DNA of 42,307 nt from Rhodoferax sp. (GTDB taxonomy: Bacteria > Pseudomonadota > Gammaproteobacteria > Burkholderiales > Burkholderiaceae_C), in the NCBI GenBank assembly GCA_030645355.1, contig JAUSNJ010000082.1, forward strand, positions 1 through 42,307, read 5' to 3'. Position 1 is the stretch's first letter. Each line of letters opens with the position of its first letter. The position numbers and the translations under genes were made by a program. The notes below the pieces were generated by a model, which did not search any database, had not been told where the DNA came from, and worked only from the letters and a program-made list of their open reading frames with translations. Of this stretch, positions 1 through 8,227 are shown piece after piece.

Positions 1-1
1 C

Positions 2-1768
2 CATTCGCGCGACACCTTTGACGCCGTGCTGGACACCTGCGAGCGCATCGCCCGCGACAAGTACGCCCCGTTCAACCGCCTGGTGGACGTGCAGGAGCCG
101 CATTTCGACGGTGAAAAGGTCATCCTGCCGCAGGCCACGCATGACGCCAACCGCGCCTATGCCGAGTCCGGCATGCTCAGCGCGGCGCAGGATTACGAGA
201 TGGGCGGCATGCAACTGCCGTACAGCGTGGAGGCAGCGGCCAACGCCTTCTTCGCCTGCGCGTCAGTCAGTATTGGTTCGGGCATGCTGACCACGGGTAA
301 CGCCAATCTGCTGATGACCCATGGCACGGAGCTGCAGAAAGAAGTGTTTGCGAAGAATGAATTTGCCGGACGGTTCTCGGGCACCATGTGCCTGTCGGAA
401 CCCCAGGCGGGCTCCAGCCTCAGCGACGTGGCGACCCGCGCTGTGCCGGATGGTGAAGGCTTTGAGTCCGATCCTCTGGGCGCGCGCTACCGCCTCAAGG
501 GCAACAAGATGTGGATCTCCAGCGGCGAGCACGAGTTGACCGAGAACATCATCCACCTGGTGCTGGCCAAGATTCCGGATGCCGATGGCAAACTGGTACC
601 TGGCACACGGGGCATTTCGCTGTTCATCGTGCCCAAGAAAATGGTCAACCCCGACGGCACGCTGACCGGCGTGCGCAACGACGTGGCCCTGGCCGGGTTG
701 AACCACAAGCTGGGCTGGCGTGGCACGACCAACACCCTGCTCAATTTTGGCGAGGGCAAATTCCCGGTGGGACACGATGGCCCCTTTGGCAAAGGTGCGG
801 GCGCCATCGGCTATTTGGTGGGCCAGGCGGGCAAGGGCTTGCAGTGCATGTTCCACATGATGAACGAGGCCCGCATCGGCGTGGGCATTGCTGCCACCAT
901 GCTGGGCATGGCGGGCTATTACGCGTCGCTGGACTATGCGCGCAACCGCCCGCAGGGGCGTCCGTTGGGCGCGAGCGGCAAGGACGCGACTAAACCCCAA
1001 GTCGCCATCATCGAACACGCCGACGTCAAACGCATGCTGCTGGCCCAAAAAGCCTATTGCGAAGGCGCGCTGGCGCTGGAGCTGTACTGCGCCCGTCTGG
1101 TGGACGAGCACCACACTGCCGGCGGCAGCGTCGCCGATGATGCCCGCCTGCTGCTGGAAGTGCTGACGCCGATTGCCAAGAGCTGGCCCAGCGAGTGGTG
1201 TCTGGAAGCCAATTCGTTGGCCATCCAGATCCACGGCGGCTACGGCTACACGCGCGACTTTCCGGTTGAGCAATACTGGCGCGACAACCGCCTGAACATG
1301 ATCCACGAGGGCACGCACGGCATCCAGGCAACCGACCTGCTGGGTCGCAAGGTGCTGATGGAGGAGGGCAGGGGCCTGCAACTGCTTGCAGCACGGATGA
1401 CGGCCACCATCCAGAAGGCCGCAAACATACCCGACCTGGCCGGGCACGCGACGGCGTTGGGCCAAGCCTTGGAACAGGTCGCAACAGCCACCCAAAAGGC
1501 CTGGTCCACCGGCATCCCCACCGAAGCGCTGGCCAACGCCGTGCCCTACATGCAGGCGTTTGGCCACACAGTGCTGGCCTGGATCTGGCTGGACGTGGCC
1601 GCCAAGGCGCTGGAGCTGGACGCCGCACAGGCCAACGCCGCAACGCAGGGCCGCATCGGCGCCACCCGCTTCTTCTTCCACTACGAGCTGCCCAAGATCG
1701 GCGCCTGGCTCAATGTGGTCGAGTCTCGGGACACCACTTGTGCGGCCTTTCCAGAAGGTGCTTTTTGA
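2..1768 (+). CDS. Acyl-CoA dehydrogenase, large C-terminal-extended type (5' end missing)
   Basis: FAD-dependent oxidation of an acyl-CoA to the 2,3-enoyl-CoA, first step of a beta-oxidation-like pathway, cytosolic. The frame is open from base 2, so the true start lies outside the window; the GTG at 26 is probably internal. About 588 residues are visible, close to the roughly 590-600 residues of the DmdC/long-chain type that carries an extra C-terminal acyl-CoA dehydrogenase domain. Visible marks are the flavin-binding stretch MCLSEPQAGSS, the WISSGEH segment, and QIHGGYGYTRDFPVEQYWRD followed by IHEGTHGIQ, whose Glu (codon 1307-1309) is the expected catalytic base. The end ELPKIGAWLNVVESRD is typical of the family. 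The substrate cannot be read from sequence. The downstream SDR, thioesterase and reductase genes fit an acyl-CoA catabolic operon, now separated from this gene by a GGDEF-EAL gene. A 54-nt repeat begins 8 bp after the stop. Confidence 0.9.
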   Translation, partial: HSRDTFDAVLDTCERIARDKYAPFNRLVDVQEPHFDGEKVILPQATHDANRAYAESGMLSAAQDYEMGGMQLPYSVEAAANAFFACASVSIGSGMLTTGNANLLMTHGTELQKEVFAKNEFAGRFSGTMCLSEPQAGSSLSDVATRAVPDGEGFESDPLGARYRLKGNKMWISSGEHELTENIIHLVLAKIPDADGKLVPGTRGISLFIVPKKMVNPDGTLTGVRNDVALAGLNHKLGWRGTTNTLLNFGEGKFPVGHDGPFGKGAGAIGYLVGQAGKGLQCMFHMMNEARIGVGIAATMLGMAGYYASLDYARNRPQGRPLGASGKDATKPQVAIIEHADVKRMLLAQKAYCEGALALELYCARLVDEHHTAGGSVADDARLLLEVLTPIAKSWPSEWCLEANSLAIQIHGGYGYTRDFPVEQYWRDNRLNMIHEGTHGIQATDLLGRKVLMEEGRGLQLLAARMTATIQKAANIPDLAGHATALGQALEQVATATQKAWSTGIPTEALANAVPYMQAFGHTVLAWIWLDVAAKALELDAAQANAATQGRIGATRFFFHYELPKIGAWLNVVESRDTTCAAFPEGAF

Positions 1769-1775
1769 TTAGCGT

Positions 1776-1829
1776 GCTACAAAAACAGTAGTGGCTCAAA
1801 TAATGGATATGAGGGCTCCGAGAGGATTT
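1776..1829 (+). repeat. 54-nt dispersed element, copy 1 (intergenic)
   Basis: Starts GCTACAAAAACAGTAG and carries GAGGGCT at offset 36-42, ending in ATTT, as in the other copies of this window. Frame 1 is open for all 18 codons. It lies just behind the acyl-CoA dehydrogenase stop. Its last bases (GAGAGGATTT) precede an ATG at 1834 that opens a 17-codon reading frame ending at 1887. Confidence 0.75.
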
Positions 1830-1908
1830 CCTCATGCGAATGCTGCTTTGGACAACACTTCGTAGTTTGGGCTCCATGATCGTGTGACCTGGATCAAGAG
1901 GGGATCGG

Positions 1909-4359
1909 ATGCCCTTGGCGTGGTCGTGTCATTTCGGCGAAAATCGTCGAATCGGTTTGACCAGAATCTTCGGTCAAGGCGCTGACCACTACCGAAATTC
2001 TTCCATGATGACTGAGCCTTCAACCAGCCGGCACCGCGCACCCGGCGATTGGGATGCCCCCGTCAACTGGGGACCGTCCAAAACATTCATCCACCTCACT
2101 CTTGCGGCGATGCTAACCGGTGCTGCCCTGGTTGCTGTCGTCTTATTGGTGCTCGCGCCGCAGAACCACGAGCGTTTGCTTGGACCGGGACTTGTTGCCA
2201 CGGTGGGGTTGCTCGGTTGGTGGCTGGCCGCCACGGATCGCATCGTCGCTGCGCGCTGGTTTCTGGCTGGTGGCATTTGGGTCACTTTCACCCTGGTGGC
2301 GATGTTCACGGGTGGTGTGCGCGCGCCGGTGGTCTTCGCGTTTCCGATCTTTATTGTTATGTGCGGCTGGCAGCTCAGCGCCCGCGCGGCACTGATCGCG
2401 ACTGGTGCGACGGTGATCGTGGTTGCGGCGCTCACGTTGGCAGAGACGCGGGGGCTGCTTGCCGAAGCGCCGCTATATTTGCCTGTCATGCATGGTTCGG
2501 TTCTGGCTATCGTGTTGTTGCTGGCCGGCGCCATGATTGCACTTCTGGTTGGCGCATACCGCAAAAAAATTGGCCAGTTGCAGCAATCGCGCGAAGACCT
2601 GCGTAGGCACAGCGAAGATTTGGAGTCGAGCCGGGCCGCACTGCAACGGGCTCAGGCGGTTGCCAGCGTTGGCAGTTGGGCTTTTGACTTGACTTCCAAC
2701 CGCATCCAGCTCTCCACCGAGACCTGTCGCATTGTCGGTATCCCTGACGGAACCGAAGGCGACTTCGACGCGTTTCTGACACGGGTCCACGAGGGGGATC
2801 GCGCAGTCTACGCAGAAGCCTGGGCAGCAGCGCTCAGAGGTGCGAGCTTCGATCATGAGCATCGCATCGTGGTCGGCCAACAGGTGCGCTGGATACGCCA
2901 GAAGGCCGAGTTCGAGCGTGGCATTGACGGTGCGCCACTGCGGGCACTGGGGGTAACCCAGGACATCACCGAGCGAAAGCAGGCCGACGAGCGTATTGCC
3001 GAACTGGCGTTTCACGACCAGCTCAGTGGCTTGCCCAATAGAACCCTACTGCGTGACCGGCTCAAACAAGCCGTTACGGTTAGTGAGCGTGACCAGGGTT
3101 TCAATGCGCTGCTGTTCCTTGATCTGGACAACTTCAAATCGCTCAACGACACATTGGGGCACGATGTGGGCGACTTGCTGCTGCAACAGGTTGCCAATCG
3201 ACTCATGGGTTGTGTGCGCGGCGGCGATACCGTGGCGCGCCTGGGTGGTGACGAGTTTGTATTGATGCTTGCCGGTTTGGGTAGGAATGAAGCGGCGGCG
3301 GTAATGGCCGCCGAGGCGGTCGGAGAAAAGGTTCTCGCGGCATTGAGTGTGCCTTACCAGATTCGTAGCCATGAGCACAGCAGCACCTGCAGCATCGGCG
3401 TCACCTTGTTTGGAGGGGGGCAATCTGAGTCGATCGAGGAACCACTCAAACGCGCTGATCTCGCAATGTACCAAGCCAAGGCTATCGGTCGCAATGCGCT
3501 GCGTTTTTTCGACCCGGACATGCAGGCCGCAGTGAGCGACCGTGTTGCACTGGATAAAGACCTGCGTGCGGCGCTGGCGCGCGAAGAATTTTCCCTCAAC
3601 TTCCAGCCTATCCTGAACGCGGTTGGAGGCGTCGTTGGCGCCGAAGCGCTTCTGCGGTGGCAGCACCCGGTGAGGGGGATGGTCTCTCCCGCTGAATTCA
3701 TCAGCGCTGCGGAGGAAACCGGTTTGATTCTGCCTTTGGGGCACTGGGTCTTGTGCCGCGCCAGCGAGCAGCTGACCAGCTGGAGCACGCAGCCACAACT
3801 GGCAGGTTTAACGATCGCTGTCAACGTCAGTGCGCGCCAGTTTCGCCAGCCCGATTTTGCCGAACAGGTGCTGGACGCATTGGCGCAGGCCGGGGCCAAT
3901 CCACGCCAACTCAAACTGGAGCTGACCGAGAGCCTGTTGGTTTCCAACTTCGAAGACGTCATTGCGAGGATGTCGACACTGAGGGCTCACGGTGTCGGTT
4001 TTGCACTGGACGACTTTGGAACCGGATACTCTTCGCTCGCCTACCTGGGGCGCCTCCCGCTGGATCAGCTCAAGATTGATCGATCATTCGTCATGAACAT
4101 CGAGTCCGACCCCCACGCTGTGGCCATCTGCTCGGCTACCATCAGCCTCGCCCACAGCCTGGGATTGAAGGTCGTGGCCGAAGGGGTTGAGACCCTGGCG
4201 CAGCGAGAAAAGCTTTGTATGGTGCTCGGGTGCGACTACTTCCAAGGCTTTCTTTTTAGTCGACCTTTGCCAATCGAGCAGTTTGAAGCCTTCGCACTAC
4301 AGCATGGACGTCTGCCGACTATCACCCCAGAGACAGCTGCGCCTGTCCGAATCCTTTAG
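1909..4359 (+). CDS. Membrane PAS-GGDEF-EAL protein (cyclic di-GMP turnover)
   Basis: Predicted inner-membrane protein that makes and/or degrades cyclic di-GMP. About six hydrophobic segments fill residues 60-220, followed by a short coiled stretch and a PAS domain (about 245-355, ending in TQDITERKQAD). The GGDEF domain has an intact GGDEF at 446-450 and LDLDNFKSLND. The EAL domain has EALLRW at 579, [40 protein letters not shown] and the terminal YFQGFLFSRPLP, so phosphodiesterase residues look complete. The start is uncertain. ATG 1909 has AAGAGGGGA about 6 nt upstream. ATG 2005 gives a more usual N-terminus (MMTEPSTSRH) but has no clear Shine-Dalgarno sequence. The gene sits between acyl-CoA catabolism genes, which is unusual company; its end is only 33 bp from the next start. 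Confidence 0.9.
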   Translation: MPLAWSCHFGENRRIGLTRIFGQGADHYRNSSMMTEPSTSRHRAPGDWDAPVNWGPSKTFIHLTLAAMLTGAALVAVVLLVLAPQNHERLLGPGLVATVGLLGWWLAATDRIVAARWFLAGGIWVTFTLVAMFTGGVRAPVVFAFPIFIVMCGWQLSARAALIATGATVIVVAALTLAETRGLLAEAPLYLPVMHGSVLAIVLLLAGAMIALLVGAYRKKIGQLQQSREDLRRHSEDLESSRAALQRAQAVASVGSWAFDLTSNRIQLSTETCRIVGIPDGTEGDFDAFLTRVHEGDRAVYAEAWAAALRGASFDHEHRIVVGQQVRWIRQKAEFERGIDGAPLRALGVTQDITERKQADERIAELAFHDQLSGLPNRTLLRDRLKQAVTVSERDQGFNALLFLDLDNFKSLNDTLGHDVGDLLLQQVANRLMGCVRGGDTVARLGGDEFVLMLAGLGRNEAAAVMAAEAVGEKVLAALSVPYQIRSHEHSSTCSIGVTLFGGGQSESIEEPLKRADLAMYQAKAIGRNALRFFDPDMQAAVSDRVALDKDLRAALAREEFSLNFQPILNAVGGVVGAEALLRWQHPVRGMVSPAEFISAAEETGLILPLGHWVLCRASEQLTSWSTQPQLAGLTIAVNVSARQFRQPDFAEQVLDALAQAGANPRQLKLELTESLLVSNFEDVIARMSTLRAHGVGFALDDFGTGYSSLAYLGRLPLDQLKIDRSFVMNIESDPHAVAICSATISLAHSLGLKVVAEGVETLAQREKLCMVLGCDYFQGFLFSRPLPIEQFEAFALQHGRLPTITPETAAPVRIL

Positions 4360-4392
4360 ATTCCACGGATTGTTTTCTTGGAGATATCAACG

Positions 4393-5187
4393 ATGACCGC
4401 ACGCACCATCCAACAACTGTTCGATCTCACCGGCAAGACCGCCCTGGTGACCGGTGGCTCCCGTGGCCTGGGCCTGCAGATGGCCCACGCCCTGGGCGAA
4501 GCCGGTGCCAAAGTGATGCTGAGCTCGCGCAAGGCCGAAGACCTGGAGCAAGCCTGTGCCGAACTGCAGGCCGCCGGCATTGATGCCCGCTGGATTGCCG
4601 CCGACTGCGCCAAGGACAGCGAGATCACCCGCCTGGCCGACGAGACCCTGCAGCGCATGGGCGATGTCGATATCCTGGTCAACAACGCGGGTGCCGCCTG
4701 GGGCGCGCCGGCAGAAGACCACCCGGCGGACGCCTGGGACAAGGTCATGAACCTCAACGTGCGCGGCTATTTTTTGCTGAGCCAGGCGATTGCCAAGAAG
4801 AGCATGATCGCCCGCCGCTCAGGGCGCATCATCAACATCGCGTCCATCGCAGGCTTGGGCGGCAACCCCGAAGGCATGAACACCATCGCCTACAACACGT
4901 CCAAGGGGGCGGTTATCAATTTCACCCGCGCCCTGGGTTCTGAATGGGGCAAGTACAACATCACCGTCAACGCCATTTGCCCAGGCTTCTTCCCCAGCAA
5001 AATGACCGTGGCCACGCTCAAGGCCTTTGGCGAAGAAAAGTTGGCCGCCAGTGCGCCCCTGAAGCGCCTGGGTGATGACGAGGACCTGAAGGGCCTGTGC
5101 GTGCTCTACGCATCCGACGCCGGCAAGCACATCACCGGCCAGTGGCTGGCGGTGGACGGCGGTGTGTCGGTTGTCACTGGCGGTTAA
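4393..5187 (+). CDS. Short-chain dehydrogenase/reductase (SDR)
   Basis: NAD(P)-dependent oxidoreductase of the classical SDR family, 264 residues, cytosolic. The cofactor motif TGGSRGLG is at 20-27, NNAG at 97-100, and the catalytic set is Ser151 (IASIAG), Tyr167 and Lys171 (YNTSK). The C-terminus GQWLAVDGGVSVVTGG is typical. The ATG at 4393 is chosen because TTGGAGAT lies about 9 nt upstream; an in-frame TTG at 4378 would overlap that ribosome-binding site. It is the first of a tight series (next start 12 bp after the stop). Its role is probably a hydroxyacyl or alcohol oxidation step in the catabolic cluster, but the substrate is unknown. Confidence 0.9.
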   Translation: MTARTIQQLFDLTGKTALVTGGSRGLGLQMAHALGEAGAKVMLSSRKAEDLEQACAELQAAGIDARWIAADCAKDSEITRLADETLQRMGDVDILVNNAGAAWGAPAEDHPADAWDKVMNLNVRGYFLLSQAIAKKSMIARRSGRIINIASIAGLGGNPEGMNTIAYNTSKGAVINFTRALGSEWGKYNITVNAICPGFFPSKMTVATLKAFGEEKLAASAPLKRLGDDEDLKGLCVLYASDAGKHITGQWLAVDGGVSVVTGG

Positions 5188-5199
5188 GGGTTGACTGCC

Positions 5200-5655
5200 A
5201 TGTGGGATAAGGCCGTCGGCTTCGGGGTGGATATCCCGTTCGTCAAACACCTGGGGTTTGAACTCACCCAGTTCGCGGGCGGCCATTCCGAGATTTCCTA
5301 CACCGCCAAGCCTGAGCATCTCAATTCGTTTTCGGTCACCCACGGTGGCGCGCTGATGACGCTGCTGGATGTGTCCATGGCGACCGCCGCGCGTAGCGAA
5401 GTACCTGACATGGGTGTGGTCACCATCGAGATGAAAACCACCTTCATGCAACCGGCCATTGGTCCCCTGGTGGCCAAGGGCGAGCTGATCCACCGCTCGG
5501 TGACGATGGCGTTTACGCAGTCCACCGTGTTTGATGCGGCGGGGCGCAAATGTGCGCATGCGACCGGCACCTTCAAGTTCGTGAAGCGCCTGCCCACCGG
5601 CACCCGAACCTCGAACCCGCTGAATACTGCCCCCAGCGCAATCCCTACTGACTAA
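5200..5655 (+). CDS. PaaI-family hotdog thioesterase
   Basis: Small hotdog-fold acyl-CoA thioesterase, 151 residues, expected to hydrolyse an acyl- or aryl-CoA ester. The key helix HGGALMTLLDVSMATAA and the strand TIEMKTTFMQP match the PaaI/YdiI-type pattern. ATG 5200 is preferred over the TTG at 5191 because AAGGG at 5186-5190, which overlaps the SDR stop region, sits 9 nt upstream. The last codons (TGTRTSNPLNTAPSAIPTD) look like a non-conserved tail. The TAA stop at 5653-5655 shares its last two bases with the start of a 54-nt repeat, so the present 3' end may have been shaped by the insertion. It belongs to the acyl-CoA catabolism cluster. Confidence 0.88.
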   Translation: MWDKAVGFGVDIPFVKHLGFELTQFAGGHSEISYTAKPEHLNSFSVTHGGALMTLLDVSMATAARSEVPDMGVVTIEMKTTFMQPAIGPLVAKGELIHRSVTMAFTQSTVFDAAGRKCAHATGTFKFVKRLPTGTRTSNPLNTAPSAIPTD

Positions 5656-5707
5656 ATGGGCCTCTGGCCCTCGTCAATGCTATGCAGTGCGCTATTGTTT
5701 CAGTAGC
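5654..5707 (-). repeat. 54-nt dispersed element, copy 2 (intergenic, reversed)
   Basis: Read on the minus strand it begins GCTACTGAAACAATAGC, has GAGGGCC at offset 36-42, continues AGAGGCCC and ends ATTT. The arms GCTA/TAGC and GGGCC/GGCCC can pair. All 18 codons of frame 1 are open (ATETIAHC...LTRARGPF). It directly abuts the thioesterase stop codon and fills most of the gap before the CurA-like gene. Confidence 0.8.
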
Positions 5708-5747
5708 GCATTGCAGTCTGACCCTTTCCACCCAACGGACACTTACC

Positions 5748-6764
5748 ATGCCAACCAACCACCAAATCCACCTCGACAACCGCCCTGTGGGCGAGGCCGT
5801 TGCCAGCAACTTCAAGCTCGTCACCACTGAGACGCCGGCTCTACAAGACGGCCAGGTGCTGGTGCGCCACCACTTCCTGAGCCTGGATCCGTACATGCGC
5901 GGCCGCATGAACGATGCCAAGAGTTATGCCCAACCCCAGGCCCTGGGCCAGACCATGGGCGGCGGCACGGTGGGTGAGATCGCCGAATCGCGCAACCCCA
6001 AATTCGCCGTCGGCGACAAGGTCGTCGGCATGGGTGGCTGGCAGGAGTACAGCGTGGTCGATGCCACCCAACCCGGCGCACTGCGCAAGGTCGATACCAC
6101 CCATGTGCCGTTGAGCGCGTACCTGGGAGCAGTCGGCATGCCCGGCGTCACAGCCTGGTATGGCCTGGTCAAAATCTGTGCCCCCAAGGCGGGCGAAACC
6201 ATGGTGGTCAGCGCCGCCACCGGTGCCGTGGGCAGCGCCTTTGCCGCATTGTCCAAGGCACGCGGCTGCCGCACGGTGGGCATTGCCGGTGGCCCGGACA
6301 AATGCAAATACGCCGTTGAAGAACTGGGCTTTGACGCCTGCATCGACTACAAGCTGCACACGACGGCAGCGTCCCTGTCCAAGGCGATTGCCGAGGCCTG
6401 CCCGAATGGCATTGACGGCTATTTCGAGAACGTCGGTGGCATGGTGCTGGACGCCGTGCTGCCGCGTATGAACGCCTTTGGCCGCATCGCCGTCTGCGGC
6501 ATGATCGCCGGCTACGACGGCGCGCCGCTGCCCCTGAGTTACCCGGCGCTGATCCTGACCCAGCGCCTGAAGGTACAGGGCTTTATCGTCAGCGAACACA
6601 TGGAAGTCTGGCCCGAAGCGCTGACCGAGCTGGGCACCCTGGTGGCCACCGGCAAGCTGCGCGCTCGCGAGAGCATTGCGCAGGGTCTTGCTGCCGCACC
6701 CGAGGCCTTTTTGGGCCTGCTCAAGGGTAAGAACTTTGGCAAGCAACTGGTGAAACTCATATGA
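5748..6764 (+). CDS. CurA-like NADP-dependent oxidoreductase (zinc-independent MDR)
   Basis: Medium-chain reductase of the CurA / prostaglandin reductase-like group, 338 residues, reducing enones or 2-alkenals with NADPH. Marks are LDPYMRGRM near the N-terminus, the QTMGGGTVGE and GDKVVGMGGWQEY segments, GVTAWYGL, the Rossmann motif VVSAATGAVGS, YFENVGG and the C-terminal KGKNFGKQLVKL. The zinc ligands of true alcohol dehydrogenases are absent. ATG 5748 is used because the family N-terminus starts at this point; longer reading frames would run into the 54-nt repeat. No strong Shine-Dalgarno sequence is seen. It overlaps the next gene by ATGA. Confidence 0.9.
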   Translation: MPTNHQIHLDNRPVGEAVASNFKLVTTETPALQDGQVLVRHHFLSLDPYMRGRMNDAKSYAQPQALGQTMGGGTVGEIAESRNPKFAVGDKVVGMGGWQEYSVVDATQPGALRKVDTTHVPLSAYLGAVGMPGVTAWYGLVKICAPKAGETMVVSAATGAVGSAFAALSKARGCRTVGIAGGPDKCKYAVEELGFDACIDYKLHTTAASLSKAIAEACPNGIDGYFENVGGMVLDAVLPRMNAFGRIAVCGMIAGYDGAPLPLSYPALILTQRLKVQGFIVSEHMEVWPEALTELGTLVATGKLRARESIAQGLAAAPEAFLGLLKGKNFGKQLVKLI

Positions 6765-7705
6765 CCGACATCATCCTGCACCACTACGCCACCTCGCCGT
6801 TTTCTGAGAAAGTCCGGCTGGTGCTGGGCTATAAGCAGTTGGCCTGGAAATCGGTCATCGTGCCCGCCATCATGCCCAAGCCCGACGTGCAAGCCCTGAC
6901 CGGCGGCTACCGCAAGACGCCGTTCCTGCAAATCGGCTCCGACGTGTACTGCGACAGCGCGCTGATCTGCGACGTGCTGGAGCACATCCAGCCCACGCCC
7001 ACGCTGTACCCCGAGTCGCACAAGGGCCTGGCCCGCGTGCTGGCCCAGTGGGCCGACACCACGCTGTTCTGGGCGGCCATGGCCTACAACCTGCAGCCCA
7101 AGGGCGCCGCCGCGATGTTTGACGGCGCACCGCCCGAGGCGGCCAAGGCCTTCGGTGCGGACCGCGCGGCCATGTCCGCCGGCATGACGCGCCTGCGCCC
7201 GGGCGACGCCACGGCGGCCTACAAGTCCTACCTGCGGCGCATTGCCAACATGCTGGAAGGCCAGGACTTTTTGATGGGCAGCGCCCCCTGCGTGGCCGAC
7301 TTTGCCTGTTACCACCCGCTGTGGTTCACACGCCTGCGCGTACCGGTGATGGCCGGCATTCTGGATGCCACACCCGCGGTGCTGGCATGGATGGACCGCA
7401 TGGCGGCCCTGGGCCATGGCCGCATGGAAAAATTCTCTGCTACAGAATCAATAGCGGTATGTTCAGCATCCACGAGGGCTGCAGACCAGAAAGACACTAC
7501 ATTCCAGGACGAACACGGCATCCCGTTGGGCAGCCGGGTCACGGTTGCGGCCGAGACCTTTGGGCCCGAGATGACCGAGGGCGAACTGGTGGCCGCCACG
7601 CGCACCCGCTACACGCTCAAGCGCGTGGACGAACGCGCCGGCACCGTGCATGTGCACTTTCCCCGCATTGGCTACGCGTTGAAGGCCGTAGTACCCGCCG
7701 CATGA
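6761..7705 (+). CDS. Glutathione S-transferase-like protein with extra C-terminal domain and inserted repeat
   Basis: 314 residues. The N-terminal thioredoxin-like part (ILHHYATSPFSEKVR, TPFLQIGSDVYCDSALI) and the helical C-terminal part (FLMGSAPCVADFACYHPLW) identify the GST fold. After about residue 225 comes the 18-residue peptide ATESIAVCSASTRAADQK, encoded exactly by a 54-nt repeat. An additional domain of about 70 residues follows (from FQDEHGIPLGSRVTV to HFPRIGYALKAV) that I cannot name. The insertion therefore sits in the linker between two folded parts and keeps the frame. Start and stop codons overlap both neighbours as ATGA, which suggests translational coupling. Function in the cluster is unknown; detoxification of reactive acyl intermediates is a guess. 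Confidence 0.85.
   Translation: MTDIILHHYATSPFSEKVRLVLGYKQLAWKSVIVPAIMPKPDVQALTGGYRKTPFLQIGSDVYCDSALICDVLEHIQPTPTLYPESHKGLARVLAQWADTTLFWAAMAYNLQPKGAAAMFDGAPPEAAKAFGADRAAMSAGMTRLRPGDATAAYKSYLRRIANMLEGQDFLMGSAPCVADFACYHPLWFTRLRVPVMAGILDATPAVLAWMDRMAALGHGRMEKFSATESIAVCSASTRAADQKDTTFQDEHGIPLGSRVTVAAETFGPEMTEGELVAATRTRYTLKRVDERAGTVHVHFPRIGYALKAVVPAA
7439..7492 (+). repeat. 54-nt dispersed element, copy 3 (in frame in GST-like gene)
   Basis: Begins GCTACAGAATCAATAGC, with GAGGGCT at offset 36-42. Element and gene are on the same strand, and the first base of the element is the first base of a codon (residues 227-244 of the host protein). It matches copies 1, 2 and 4 most clearly in the first 17 bases and around offset 36-42. 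Confidence 0.8.
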
Positions 7706-8193
7706 GCGAAGCAGGCCCCGCCACGCCAGACGTGCAGTGGAAACTCGCCACCTTCGACAGCTTGACGGTGCACGAACTCTATGCGCTGCTGCAATTGCGC
7801 ACCGAGGTGTTTGTGCTGGAGCAGAACTGCGTGTTTCAGGACATGGATGGCGCCGATGACCAAGCCGTGCATCTGATGGGCACCCAGCGCGCAGCCGGAG
7901 ACGACGCTGAGCAACTGGTGGCCTATGCACGCCTGTTTCCCGCCGGGGTCAAGTTCACCGAGGCCAGCATTGGGCGGGTCATCACCAGCAGCGCCGCGCG
8001 GGGCCAGGGTCTGGGGCACACGCTGATAGCCCGGGCCGTGTCATCGGTGCACACGCTGTGGGGACTGCAGCCCATCCGCATTGGCGCGCAGGCCCGGCTG
8101 AAAGGCTATTACAGCCAGCACGGCTTTGTCGACATGGGCCTGCCCTATGTCGAAGACGGCATTGACCACCTTGAAATGCTGTGGAATCCGTAA
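7702..8193 (+). CDS. ElaA-like GNAT acyltransferase
   Basis: 163-residue GNAT-fold protein of the ElaA type, predicted to transfer an acetyl group from acetyl-CoA to an unknown amine. Visible marks are LLQLRTEVFVLEQNC and the D-DGADDQAVH segment, the acetyl-CoA loop GRVITSSAARGQGLG, and the ending GYYSQHGFVDMG...YVEDGIDHLEM, all characteristic of ElaA proteins. ATG 7702 overlaps the preceding TGA. It is the fifth gene in the coupled series. A related GNAT domain occurs in this window fused to a hotdog domain (34206-35087). Confidence 0.85.
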   Translation: MSEAGPATPDVQWKLATFDSLTVHELYALLQLRTEVFVLEQNCVFQDMDGADDQAVHLMGTQRAAGDDAEQLVAYARLFPAGVKFTEASIGRVITSSAARGQGLGHTLIARAVSSVHTLWGLQPIRIGAQARLKGYYSQHGFVDMGLPYVEDGIDHLEMLWNP

Positions 8194-8227
8194 GAACCCA
8201 ACATCCAACTCCGGAGTTTTCCTTTCC

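Noticed and set aside
263..1681. Long minus-strand open frame (472 codons) opposite the acyl-CoA dehydrogenase
   Set aside because: It is antisense of a well-conserved gene in GC-rich DNA, has no recognisable domain and a His/Gln/Arg-rich composition typical of shadow frames. The same holds for 22208-23449 and 25116-26294.
3981..3987. GAGGGCT inside the first GGDEF-EAL gene as a possible further 54-nt element
   Set aside because: No GCTAC...ATAGC arm at the right distance, and the surrounding codons encode normal conserved EAL-domain sequence.
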